Of a stretch of 64,000 bases of DNA, positions 13,901-27,100 are shown piece after piece; the first letter of the stretch is position 1; every line of letters begins with the position of its first letter. The notes beneath the pieces were generated by a model. The model did not search any database and was not told where the DNA came from. It was given only the letters and a program-made list of their open reading frames with translations. Where the stretch lies: positions 2,232,001 through 2,296,000 of the forward strand of contig JACDQD010000103.1 of NCBI GenBank assembly GCA_019843655.1, in the 5' to 3' direction. Origin of the DNA: Lethocerus indicus. Its lineage: Eukaryota; Arthropoda; Insecta; Hemiptera; Belostomatidae. Made by a program: the position numbers and the translations under genes.

Positions 13901-16900
13901 TTGTAATCCCTACAGAAGAAGGCCGTTTTAATTAGAGCCGACGGAAGGGATCATTAATTACTCAGCGCGAGGGAGGACATAGGGGCAGAAGAATGCGTTA
14001 TTACTTTTTTCTGTGTCCGGCATTGTTCGGGCGTTGTCTAATCGAGGGATTATTGTTGAAACGTCCTCGTTCCCGTTTCCTGCTAAGCTGCCGACCCTCC
14101 GCTTGTGCAGGCGTTCTAATTTGCCCGAATGTTACATAATGAATCATTCTCAAATGCCAGGGAACCGGGGGACGTTAATTCAAAAGGTGGCAACGAAAGG
14201 CATTTACATATGTATAAAAAATTTTTCATTACCCTTTGGAAATCAAATCGAGAAATAATAAACCTCTTGCGTTTTTAATTAGGTATACAATTAAAATAGT
14301 TGTAAAAGAAATGTGAAATTTAATAATTATAAAAGGGCGAAAAATAGTTTAAGAAGGGCAAAATTCAATTTGAATCCAAATTTTATCAAATATTTATCGA
14401 AAAATTTCGGTACATGAAGTCGTCATTAAGTATAATAGTTTTCTACCATACTTATCAGATTTTATCTCTCCCGTTTTATCGTAACGACCATATTTACAGT
14501 CTAGTTATAACTGCGTTTCAACAGATGACAGTACTACTGAAATGATACAGGTGAAACCGAAACTGGTTTACACGTATCGAGACAGAAATTATGAATGATT
14601 AAATAATTTCCTGAATATTGCTGTGGCTACAATTGAGCAGCGTTGTTTACGTACACTAAAACATCCCAAAAACCCATCTAGCGCATATCCTATTCGGGTC
14701 CCCCTTTATAATTAATAGTGGAGTTATATTTCGGGGGAAAGTTTTAATTTATTTACAACAGTTGTGTAGGGGCGGCGCATGTAGAGGGCCCGTGCAATAT
14801 TGAACGCCGTGGTGAGGGTGGCGAGAGGCTCGGCTGGGCTCTATGATCCGCCACTATCGTCATCTAATATTCCGTTAGCGCATTCTATATTCGACGGCCG
14901 CTCTCCGGAATAGAAGGGTTGAGGGGGCAATTGTTTCTGAAGGCAACAAAATCTTGAAAAATTTAGGAGGCATAACCGGGAGAGCCGATCCATCAGCCGG
15001 CATGTGGGTTACCTCGTGTGTTCTCTCCACTGCTTCCTTGATCGTATTCCTTGCATTTTCACCGTGGCTAGTATCCCAACCCTTAACGCTGTCTATACTT
15101 AATGATGCTATAGAATATATTTATTAAGTTGTGGATGTATCTATGTACAGAATAAAACAGCAAATTTAGGCATAAACAGTACTCATGTCACGGCTACCGT
15201 TCACGAGAAGAGAATTTACCGAGCAGAACGTAATTAATAAAAAGATAATATCCACTTAAGCCTTTCCGATAAAACACCAACTCAAAGCTGTCATTTTACT
15301 GTTACTTTAGACAATTTAAAACAAATGTTCGAAATCACCCAGTCAAAAATAAAATTGGCCAGTGACAGACAGGATGCTTAATTTGCAACCGACGTTCCTA
15401 TGTGCCTTAAATTTGCGGCTCTTCCGCAACACTTCATTAGACTCTATTTCCGTTTTTTTTTTCACAGCTATTGTACCGGTGTCGGGGGCCGTGCGTCGGT
15501 CCCGTTTAGGGCCGAGGGCCCGATAATTGGCAGACGGGGTCAGGGCCCGAGCCCCGGTCTAATTACAAATCCACCATCCCTCCCGAAAAGCCCCGAATCA
15601 TCGCCATTAATTTATTTTGGCGTTTAGTTAGACCGACGGGGTCGAACCGACGGCGTGGGGCCCGCTAATTGGCGGCCAGGTATACGACGGGGCGGCCCTT
15701 TGTGTTAGTTACGGTTAGGAAACATTGTCGACCGTATTTATACAAGCGCTTCCATTCTATAGCTCGATTGCCGGAAGGAAGGTGAGAAAGAAAAACGATA
15801 TGAGAATTGGATATCCCAGGGTTAATCGTCCTTGATCGTTTTATCCGATTGTTGTAATTAGAAAGGTCTGAAGTCACGGCAGATCCTGGATAGAATATCC
15901 TTTCCACCTGGAAGTAACAGAAAATTAATTTTAAGATATTTTTGGGGGTCCTGAGGGCTAGGAATATCATTATTGTGGTTTCAACTTGCTGATTTGGTCG
16001 TATACTTCTGACAGTTTAAATGTTAACAAATATTACTTTATCATTGAAGATAGCTAACTTATTCAATTAACAAGGACTCTAATAGATCGTAAATTGTGTT
16101 CTTACTTATTCTGTGCAACATATTCGCGCTTAGTAGGTGTCCGGGATGCTATAAATTTTTAACGGCGAGACAGCGGTTCCAGTGGGCTCAAATAAGTTGC
16201 ACATCCGACCTAGAGCAGTTCACAACTTTCGTGTTCACTAACCGAAGTCGGAGTTCAAATGGGGTTAGTAGTTGGGGGAAAATTATTCTGTCGAATAAAG
16301 GCCGACAATTAAAGTCTGTCTGGGGAAGTGGGCTCCCCTCGGGGCCAGCTAAACGTGGCCAGGATCGCCGAAAATAAATCTAATTACAAGTGGGCCCAAA
16401 ACTGGGCGGTATCCGAGGGAAAAATGGCGCCGTTTTCCTTCTCGGAAGTTTCCTGGACCCTCCCAAACGCTTCTCGCTTTCCCCTATTGCTTCATATTAA
16501 ATATATTCATTTCGTTTTACTGTTTTATTAAATATTGTAGTGTGTTTCGTCGTTGTCCATTATTGCTCTACCTCTTTTACGGTTATATTGTGTTGTTTCT
16601 ATCAGGATATGTTCAACTACTATTTTTTTTACTGCATTTTCGGGTACTGACGAGGAGAGTAAAGTACTGGGATTGATGAGAGTACTCTGGTGATGCTTCA
16701 TCGGCTTCCGGTATGCACAAGTCCCAGAAATTCACAAGAACAATGAAAGGATAAGAGGAAGTGTCGTTATTGTTAGTCTTTTGCGATACTTTGGCGATGA
16801 CTAGTATTTGAAATTCAGTCCGTAAATTCACTTGACAGACTTAATGAATTCTATCAAGATTATTATTTTCCCCGGCTTTCTCACAGACGCCAGAAGGGGG

Positions 16901-19900
16901 ATAGAAAAGTTCGCCTCGACTCTTTTTCTGTTCCGAATTCTCGAAAAGGCTTCGGGCGTTGTTCTTAGGCTAATTTCGCAATTCTTGTCCGTTGCTTCGA
17001 ACGCTATAGCGCCACCCCCCCTCAGAAACGAGCCAATTCAAACAGTTGTTAGTTAACCGGTGCCGGCCCATTCAAGTTTATTTACACTCTCCTCAATTGG
17101 AAATGTCAGGGTGGAAGCATTTTACAGAGACCATTTAGCACTTAGTCCCCCCAAACCCCCACCACCCCTTCTCCCTACCTCCAGAACACGTTTCGACCAT
17201 TAAAACAATTAGCGCGTGTACTGACATGATTTCTGTTCCACTACTTTTTACCAAGTGAATTACAGTCTTAGTGTAATTTTTAACGCGCGCACTGTAAATT
17301 GTGCTTACAGTTGATTGTTATTTAGTACTACTTTTCGTGGGTGTGCAGATAACCGCGCGTAAGCTGAAGGTGGACAAAAGCAATAAGAATATCTGACATA
17401 CGAAATACTGAAACTCAGTTACATTGTTTTTACAGTAGAAATAAAATAAATTCTGAGAGTATTTATTTACCTGTTTCGGAAAGAAACTGTAGTGTATATG
17501 ATGCAGGATCGTTTCGCGGAGGATACTTTTTTTTTGTTTCGGAACCGGAAGAAAGGAATTTCAGAAAAGAAAATTTAATGCAAATTTACGGTAGTTGAAA
17601 TAAAGCCCGGCTAGGGGCGGCGACTGCGAGCGCACATCAGTCAGACTGAAATTTCATTTTTACATATGACACTCGGTCTTTTCATAGCGCCGTCATTACG
17701 CCTGCTCCGCTTTTAATAACACGCTGAACCCCCTCAACCCTCTACGCCCCTTTTCCTGCTACAGGGATTTTTTCCCACCTCATCGCCCAACCTGATTCGA
17801 GAAAAATTCCGACAGGGGATTATATAGGCACTAAATTATCAAGAACAGAATCATTTTTCTCTCGTTACCCAAATCATTCGTTAAAAACATTCCTATTAAC
17901 AATTTAATGAGCATTGGATTTTATTTATTTTATCGTAGAATATGAAATTTACTTTTATACATGTCGCATACGGTGTATGACTCTTGATAATAATCTGGTA
18001 TTAAATAATGGTTCTCGTACAAATATTCATCAAAGCCTCCTCACCTCATTGGCGATAGCAAATGCGATTACACTTTTTACGACCAATCCAAAGACAATGT
18101 ACGAAAACGTTTTTAAGTACCATCGAATGATTCATTTGTCTGTCGGTAAAATGGTAATATTGCTTTTAAATATTAAGACATGATATAGGTACCACGTTAT
18201 TATAGGTAAAATCATTTTTACATTTATTTAGTTAAATATTAATTTATTTTCCGGATATTATATTTAATATTATCCTTTCAATGATATTTTAGTATTGTTG
18301 TTCAGTAGGTTATAAAAAGTAAACCCGATGCGGGCCCGTTTATAAACTCCGTTCATTCGAAATCCCTTTCCCCGCCGTTAATAAACAGTTGTGTTTGTTG
18401 TCTCTCCGTTTTTTTTTTAATTAGGCCTCCAAAGGAAACCGCTTTTAATTTTGTTATCCGAGTAGGGGAGGAAAATAAGAAAGGGCGGAGTGCAAGGTGG
18501 CCCGTTTAAGTTTAACTATTGTTAAAAGCTCTAATCTAGGAAGCGGTTTCCCTTTGAGCGGCACTGATTACGCCTGGAGTGGAGGGAGTGGCCTCTTTTA
18601 TTTTCCTCAGAACGAGTCCTCGGTTTTACTGCCGGGGCTCCGGATAAATAACGCCGGGCCCCGACCGCATAGAAACCGGCCGCCCTCCGAACCGCGTTTT
18701 AGGGCCCTTTTCTCTCATTAAAATCTTTCCTAGCACGCTTCTTATCGCTTTATCGTCCGTTCATAGTCTCACAACGGCTGAATATTCAAAATTGGAACCG
18801 TTAATACTGCCGTTAATTCGTGAGTTAAGGACAATATTTTTATTTTCGGTCTAGGTAAATGATCGTATCTTGTAATTCGTAACATAAAGGGGTAGCTAAA
18901 GTCGATCCGGGGTTAGGATCATATCATATCATGCTATTATATCAGTTTTTTTAACGCAACTCTGGTTGAGTTACGTATGATTTGAAATCGTTATCATTTT
19001 CATCGTTCTTCCTCACATTTTATTTAAGGCTCATATTTCTGGTCAGAGATCATTTTATAATATCATCACTCCTGCGATTTAATATTAAAAAAGTAATTTC
19101 CCTCGTTTTAACTAAAGAGTTTTATTTTTTAGGTAAATAACGAACTGCGTTAGGGCGTTTTCTTTATTTATCGAGGGAAAAAGTAAACCTCATCCGAACC
19201 GTTGTATTAATTAAGTATGAAATATAGTTTTTGAGAAAAATTTAATTACCCCTTGATGTTGACACAACCTTTTTTTTTGTTAAAAACACTCACTACTTCA
19301 TACGAACCGGAATGACTTCTGGAACTGAAAATGTTTAATTCCCTCTTCATAGCCTATAGATAAGTCCTGAAATTTTAATCCACATTGCTTGTCTGGGCAT
19401 CGTACTATTTTATTTCTAAATGATTCGATCCACCATCTTATTTTTGATACAATCAACTACATTATCTCCAAATTTTCTGTAATAGTTAATTTTAGTTTAA
19501 GTTTTCTGTTAATCAATTGTGCACACTTCAAATCTCCGCGGTCCCTTAAATTAGGCAGCGTGATTGGGTCTAATAAAGTTCAGAATTGCTGCTACATTCG
19601 CGCTTCAAGTGGTCGGGGGCCCCTAAACCTGTTCCAGTCGAGTTATGTGCCTAATGTGTTACGGTGGGGGCGGGAGGGGGCGCTATCTGCAGTCTATATA
19701 TGTATATAGAGGGGGTGTGGTAAGATGCCGGCAGTAAGCACCTGATTAGGCCCCACGCGTAGGCTGACGCGACTGGCGGTTTAGCCAACTTATGCGGCCC
19801 ACTCCCCTTATATTGCCTCCTACAACACGCCTTACAAGTCCAGTTGTCGTCCCTTATAATTAAACGTTTGAAACTGTGATCGGAGTTGAGGGACAAGCAA

Positions 19901-20280
19901 TTAATAGTATCAATAACTCAACGTGATGAGTAGAAAATAATCGCTGTTAGTTATCGACGTACATTTTTAATACCGTTTTCTTTGATTATGCGGATGTAAA
20001 CGCCAGTGTGATTATGGTCGAAGACTAATTATTACACAATACTGAGCTGCTGGAAGACATTCTTCTGCTAAATATGTTTAGCCCGAAAGTTTTTAATTTA
20101 TATCAAGTCTGATGGGGAATTTCTCGGCATTTTTTATGATATACAACGTTCGGAAAAAACTGGGAAATCTCAGCTTTAACAGGTGTACAAGTATAAATGT
20201 AATACAATTAAAATACCCGAGGAAAAATTGGTCCCAGCAAAAAGAAGTTAAGCACCCGCAATAAATCTGAAGAATTTGCT
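8000..20280. other. Non-coding stretch with GC-rich patches
   Basis: GC-rich patches at about 8.48-8.93, 11.04-11.38, 12.78-13.24, 14.76-15.00, 15.47-15.70 and 18.49-18.72 kb alternate with AT-rich DNA. The patches hold the longest open frames (138 and 151 codons), with no recognisable protein. Confidence 0.55.
11110..11133. repeat. Overlapping 16-bp and 12-bp palindromes
   Basis: GTATCGGCGCCGATAC (11110-11125) overlaps ATACGGCCGTAT (11122-11133), so three alternating GTAT half-sites are set 8 and 4 bp apart. GTATCGGCGC recurs at 35772. May be a dimer-binding site; no protein recognised. Confidence 0.5.
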
Positions 20281-21110
20281 TGATGACGGGTGTGGGTCGG
20301 CGACGTCGCCCCGGTCTAATGGCCGGCCGCGGCGGAGCGCGGAAGTGAAATTTGTAACCGTTGAGGGGCGGGCTAATGAAAGCTATTAGTTATTATATTG
20401 TGGACTCCTGAAGCGGCGTCCTGGACCGTGATGAATGGCCGTTTCCGCCCGGGGGGCTCACGCCGGTTAATTCAATATGTGATACGCGCAACGGCATAAC
20501 TCTTTGTTACACGTCCCGGTGCCAAGGAGATTTCCCGAGGCCTAAGTAAATGTCATTATTTTCGGGACTCGAGGTGTATTCATTTTAATTTTCTCCGTCG
20601 CCGGGCCTTCAATTAAACGCTGGGTGTACAGGCAGCGATGAATTAGGTTATCTACTTCATTTTTCTTCCTCGCAATCCTAGTAATACGTCTATTAAATCG
20701 CTTCGTCTCTTATGCATGTAACGTCTTCTATCATCTAGAAGTAGAGGAAACAAACTGCCTACCGAAGACTATTTACAATTACAAATATAATTATTTGCCA
20801 ATTTTTGAAAGAGGGAACCCGAATTGTAGATGAACATGTTTTACAAGCCGAGGACTCGTGTCAGCTCCGAGCTCAGCCGTCGCGGAACGCGCGCTAGGAG
20901 CTTATTTAAAGTTGATGCTTCTTCGAATATGTAGCGGCTCCGGTTCTATCTGGCTCGGGATGAAGTTGGCTCGCCAAGTCGCGTTGCCTGGCAACGTTAT
21001 CGAAGGGCGTGAGCGAGAGGAGCCCATCGGGCGCGCCCCACGACGTCAGCAACTGGGAAATCTCCTCTGGAATTCGGCTCCCTTCACGGCCCCTCTCTTC
21101 AGTTTGATTT
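20281..21110. promoter_or_regulatory. CpG-rich promoter-like island
   Basis: GC- and CpG-rich against AT-rich flanks. Matches to ubiquitous promoter motifs: palindrome GGCGACGTCGCC (20299-20310), ETS CGGAAGTG (20340-20347), Myb AACCGTTG (from 20357), GC box GGGGCGGG (20365-20372), X-box (20983-20995), CRE-like GACGTCA (21042-21048) and an initiator TCAGTT (21099-21104). No TATA box or clear downstream donor seen. Could be a distal sfl promoter or belong to an unseen non-coding transcript. Confidence 0.35.
20982..20996. promoter_or_regulatory. RFX-type X-box
   Basis: CGTTGCC T GGCAACG, a perfect 15-bp inverted repeat with a one-base centre. It fits the RFX consensus GTNRCC N0-3 RGYAAC on both halves. 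RFX factors commonly drive ciliary genes in animals; the target here is unknown. Confidence 0.55.
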
Positions 21111-24100
21111 AGGCCCGAGTTTACATCTTCTCCGGTTTTATTGCCCTTGCGCAACTCTCGAAACTAACTGCCTTCGAGTCGTTTGTTGGCCCCAACGTAC
21201 TGCTTGTAAAAATTGACCTCGTGGTGTCAGTCTATGTGGGAGAGAATAAATATTCATTCCTTTTTTGTAATATCAGTTGAAACTAACATATAATTCCTAA
21301 GAATTATTTGTACAAACGACATAGATTGAAGTGATTAGGAGTTCAAATGTGCAATAAATAATATCGCCCGATTTCTTTATTCTTATTTAATGCAAAATTA
21401 AACCAATAAAAAATATTTTTTACTACTCATTTAAAAAGGTTTCATTTGGGCCATTAAGGTTCATCAAATCACTTTGTCAGTATTCAAAAAGTAAATTAAA
21501 ATATCCGAAATTATTCAATCCAGAAAACTCACACAGGATATTATTAGTATGAACAAAATCCGTTATTATTCACGTAGATTCCGCCTTCGTAGATTCAAGA
21601 AACAATCTTCCTGTCGCGCCAATTTGAGTAAATGGTAGGGTCAGTTGACGTGGTATTTAAAGGTGCGGCACCTTCTCTATAATTTTTGCATACGTGTGCC
21701 ATTAAAGTCTAAAATAAGTTATTGAAATTGCCATCTTGGAATTTTAAACGGGGTCCGCAACTAACTCCCGGGGTTCGATAACGGTGGAAAATTGGATTGA
21801 CCACGCGTTGAGGAAAAATTGGTTTAACATACGGCTCTGATTGGATATTCAAATGTAATAAGAGGTCGGGTGGATATCTACAAAATTTGCATTTCTTAAT
21901 CCCGGTTCTTATAAGACCCTGCAGAAATATTGTGGTAAATGGGTACGGGCTTCACCGGTTTGTAATATTAATATAATGCTGTGCATGTCTTAAATCTCTA
22001 TGGGGAAATTTTCATTTTGTTAGCAATTAGTAAAATATTGACGGTATGAAGGCCGTGTAGTATATTGAGCCATTCTTATCGTCCGTCCCGCAAGCGATTT
22101 CCATACTTTAAAACACTCCATGTTCTTTGGATATTACTGGATATGCAATGAATGCATATTTCTTTAAAGTACGGCATTTCACAACAGCTCATTCATTATT
22201 CATTTCGATCTCCCGTCGCCGCCATAGTTCTAGAATGATTTCTGGAACGTCATCGACCGTGAAGACCCCTCCATGTCCTCACTTGCATGGCTAACTTTCA
22301 GTACTTCATGTTCAGAATTTTGTTCATTTTTATTTTTTCCATCCAACCGTGTTAGTGGGTAGAGATTCTTGCCAATTTAATGGCAAACATAATTTTTTAC
22401 TGATAACAATGTGTAAACCAAAGTAACAACTTTATAATACGTAATTTATACCTATATTTCCTGCCGAAATGAAAGCTAGAGAAAACGGGCTTTTTGTTTA
22501 GAAATACAGGTATAAGGAAATTATAATTAAAGTTCTGAAATTTTATCATTTATTTCATATAATCGATTTCTTAGATTAAAAATTTATTATCGCATCGTTT
22601 TGATACTCATCGTATTTTCGGTTTTGAACTGCTTGGAAAATGTGCAGTGTACAGTGTAGAAAATGTTTTATACGAGACATATTTAGTATATTTGTATCTT
22701 AAATGACAAGAGGTTAACGGACTATCGCGACTCATTTCTCAGAATCCTAGACGAAAGGTCAGTGCTAATATTAGGCAACTAACTAACGTCGGACAACACT
22801 ATACATTCCAGCTTGCCACGAGGCTCGATTTTAATGAAGAATTCCATTACCTCGATTTGCACTTTGATTTACATTGCACATGCTATTACTGTTTACAACG
22901 TCGTTACTTTCCCACTATCGCGTTATGACTATGTGCAACACATTTAGGGCATAGGAAATTTTCGACTGTAATAATATTTCGTAAAATAATTATCAGTTTA
23001 TACAGTATTTTTTCTATTGGTTAGTAAACTGTTGTAAATTCAAGTTGTTATTTAAATACTACGTACATTTCCGTAAAGATCGTGATCCCATTGTAGGTTT
23101 GGAACACAACTTCTATCATTGAACGTTATTTCTAAATAACTAAATAATTTTCATCGTATAAACGTAGATAAATGCGTGTATTTTTGTTTCGTTTGCAGCC
23201 ACGAGTTATATTTTTCTGCCAACATTTACTGTTCTATATATAAAGTTTAATATCTTTTATTTATCCGGAAGAACCCATTCATTTCCTTCAACTTACCACT
23301 CACAGGCAAATCAGATTTCTCGATCCAATCATATTTTCTTCAGTGCAATAGAGCGGGATTAATTTTACATCTCTTTGAATGTTGCACGATAGTTATCTTA
23401 TTGCAATAATATCGGAAATTTTAATCGTTCTTTAAGAGTACAAATATAGTGGGCGAAACAAATTTGCTTGAGAAATGTTGCACCAAGCCTAGGAAACATG
23501 TTTATACATTCAATATTGGGAGAAAAATGATTTCAGTCGGTTTCGCAATATTCAGAACTACGGTGTATATATTTTTGGATTTTCCTTTTCTTCGCCGTTT
23601 TTAACGAGGCCAAATATTTGTTCTGGCCCCTTTTTTTCCCGTAAACCCTGTGGGGTTTTCGGTTGCTCTGTTGTGGGCTCGGGCAGATGACGCAAGGCGT
23701 GTATATGTTTGCACGCGTGTGTGAGCGCCCGTGCCCGTCGGAAAGGGGCGGGTTGTTTTTTTACAAATACGAATTTTCCCCTCCACGGCTGTAGTGGGCG
23801 TCGCGACGAACCGCATTATTCACGGTAACCTGAATACTTGGTTATTTCCTTGTTTCGTTCCGCTAGACCGGAGCGGTGAAAATAAAACGCTTTCCTTAGA
23901 AAACAAAATATCCGACCGGGCTAGTTCGTGGCATTTTTTTTCTTTGTTTTCGGTTCTCATTTTGGTTAGTCCATTTAGTTATTTCCCTGATTGGTCTCCA
24001 AAAAATTGTTTACACGGTTTGTCACTGAAAGAAAATATGGTTGTGTTGGCACGTATTTATAATTCGTCTATAATACTGTATTTCTCCCTGTTTATTAACC

Positions 24101-27100
24101 ACTCCAGAGTTAAATCGAGTCCTGAATTAAGAATTGGCTAAATAGTACTTTGCTCAATGGCACAGTTAAGCCTAACTTAGTTTCTCTCTATTCCTTAATT
24201 ATTCTTCAATAAATTCTAAGTTTTATAAAGAGTAACAAGAGCAGTTTCCTAATAACAGAAACTGCAGAGAAAGCAAATTTTCCCACCCTAGTTTTTTCAT
24301 GCATTATTCCTTGACCGCATTGTCTTTGTCAATATGACAGGTTCAATCATCCGGTTTTATTTATGTGGCCGTACGCCAACATTCAATTCCCCTCCGTCTA
24401 CTTCCGGGCTCCGATCGAATCCTGATTGCATTCACGCAACGACCAGCTCCTCGTATTCGCCAGCTGTGGGCGATGCCCTAGAGCGGGTAGATGACGCTCG
24501 GGCCGATATTGTTTCATTTGGGAATGCTGCCGGCCTGCCTAAAAGGAGGCGCCCCTCACCCCCCACTGACCGGCTTCACGACAGCTGCATCCGCAGCCGG
24601 GCTCAGGTGTACCAACCCCCGATATGAGGCCCCTGAATGTCGTCCCGCGGTACAAATCTAGGATCACGGCTTCCTGCAGGATTCGACCAATAAGAAGGGA
24701 TGAGGCGGCGGCCCGAATCTGCACACCTGCGATTTTTGAACGCCAGAAAGTAGTTTCGGCCCAAAATTGATTATGTTCACGATATTTATTTAACATAACG
24801 TAATACTACCTTGTAGTCCGAGCTGATTGTGGGGAAGTGCGTGACAGTTCACAGCAGGAAAACTTGGATCATTTCCTCTCTATAAATATATAAAGGGGTA
24901 CTTGGGCCGATGGAACATGCTGTCAGCACTGTCACTACACTGAAGTAAAGTTCCGCGTTGAAATACTGACGCATAGCACTGTCAGAAAAGCAGAAATTAT
25001 CGTGTTTAGAATCAAATAGACGATTGGAGTAAAAATCACACGAGTCATAATGAATTTTTTCATAATTAACTGCAGGGGATGTCAGCATTGTATTACTTCT
25101 TACTTCCTTTTTAATAGTATTTTTTTACGCTATGTCGAAAAAAATTACAAATTGATCGTGTGCGCTATAAATGAACTTGAGTTATAATTTATATAATGCA
25201 CATACACTGTTTTAATTCATATTTATCAACCTCTTCACTATTCCTAATTATAATCAATCAATCATATTCACTTTAAACAAATGACATCAGTTTTTAATTG
25301 AACCGAATAAAGAGGAAGGACTATTTGAATAAAATTGAATTGATAAGTGCAGGTAATAATGGATTTTGTCATGTTGTAATATGCCATGGAGTATTTGTGA
25401 AGGGGATAGCTTTATTCTCGGCCCGCGATAAGGGAAATGGTTCCTTTATTAATAAAACGGCGAAATCTGATAAATTAATTTTCCCCTTAATAAATTCTTA
25501 AACGGGGCTGAGGCCCCCTTTTCCGGCCCCCGTTCCCTTTTATCTGTTTAATTATTATCTTTGGCCCATTGAAATGTTCGAAATTGCGAAGTTGGTGTTG
25601 GCGATAACGTCCCGATAACTTTTAATTACGCCAGTCAACTATTCTTTGTAGTGGGCATGATGAATTTTTAGAAGTTCTGAAGGCCGGGGGATTAATCCGA
25701 AGACAGGTAGCTTCATCAGTTCGAATCATTAAAAGTGTCGTTTCTTTTTAATTTAATCGATATTTTTGTGACAATCATATCAGAGTGTATTCTGAAAGAA
25801 GAATAGCCTTCATTTTCTTTTTCAGACCTTTTAGGTTGAACATATTTTTTTCGATCACTAACTTACAAATAAATTAACATTATGACCAGTACTCAATGGG
25901 TGATCCAGTTAGTATTTTAATTATTGTTATTAGAAATGTATTTTTTGTAAATTAATTTGTGAATTATCAATTCACAGAATGAAGCTCCTCTCGTGCGGTA
26001 TTAAGAAGAGAAGTTTGAAATTGCTGAGAAAAGGAACTACAACCATCGTCGGACTACATCACTAAAAGAGGCTAGTCCTTCAGTGGGTGAGTATCATTTC
26101 TTCTTAACTCTTACGATTCATTTTATGATTTCGCGAAGATTTATTCTCGTTGAAATATGATATTGCGGAAATGTAGAGCAGAAATATGACTTCATATTGC
26201 CGGTGGGTAGGGGACTCCTTGAAAATTCACTCAGGGGAATAAACTGCAGTTGTGTTTGTCGAGCAAGTGTGCTCCCAACCGGGTCATCCAAATTCATTTC
26301 CAGGATTTACGGCATCGTTTATTTACTCTTCGGTCAAAATATAGTTTATTCCTAGACCCTGATACCCGGAGTTTTGCAAACGTAGTATGTTTTGACCTCT
26401 CCAATTTGGATTATGATCCTGGCTTAATTTGAGCAGACCCGATTATTCTAAATTACTAATATACCGCAATCGACTGGGAAAGTCCCTGAATCGCGCTAAT
26501 AACCCTATTTATAATATCCGTTGATTGGTTATTAGTTAATCGCGATTCACTCATTTCAATTTCAAATTTTCGATTAATTCCCTTCACCGGGCATCGAAGC
26601 GCACTACTGCCATTTCCGCTACAAGGATCGCCGCATAGCACTTTTGAACATATATTATTATAGATATCTTATTCTCTTTAAAATCTTTTATTATATATTT
26701 TTCTAATTATCTGATAGCTCTTAAACTAGCTTAAAGTAGTTCTTAAACTATAAATTGAAATAAAATTCGGTGCATTTGGGACTCCTCTTAGCAGCTCAGA
26801 TAGCGGCCAATTAATTGCCACTTTGATTCAATCTGATTGACGTTATTTCCGGTCTGTGTTCGCCACGATATTACAACCGTTTTCACAATATTTTTTTTCA
26901 ATCAGTGTTAATATCCGACGGACCGGCGCGCTCCAAATTGCTTCGAAAGGCTCTCGATATGTTATTGTTATCGGCATCGTGGCGGAGCTCGGATGTATTT
27001 TTAATTTCCCGGCTTTTCATTTCCGTCGCGTTTCCCGATTACCCTTTCTCTGGACTGAGCTCCGAGTCCAAATGTCGTTATCGGTAGAGACGATGCGGAC

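Noticed and set aside
20858..21112. 84-codon frame across the CpG island
   Set aside because: Better explained by promoter-type base composition than by a protein; no domain seen.
20219..21823. Direct repeat of GAGGAAAAATTGGT at 20219 and 21810
   Set aside because: A handful of 14-base coincidences are expected in a window this size, and the flanks do not extend the match.
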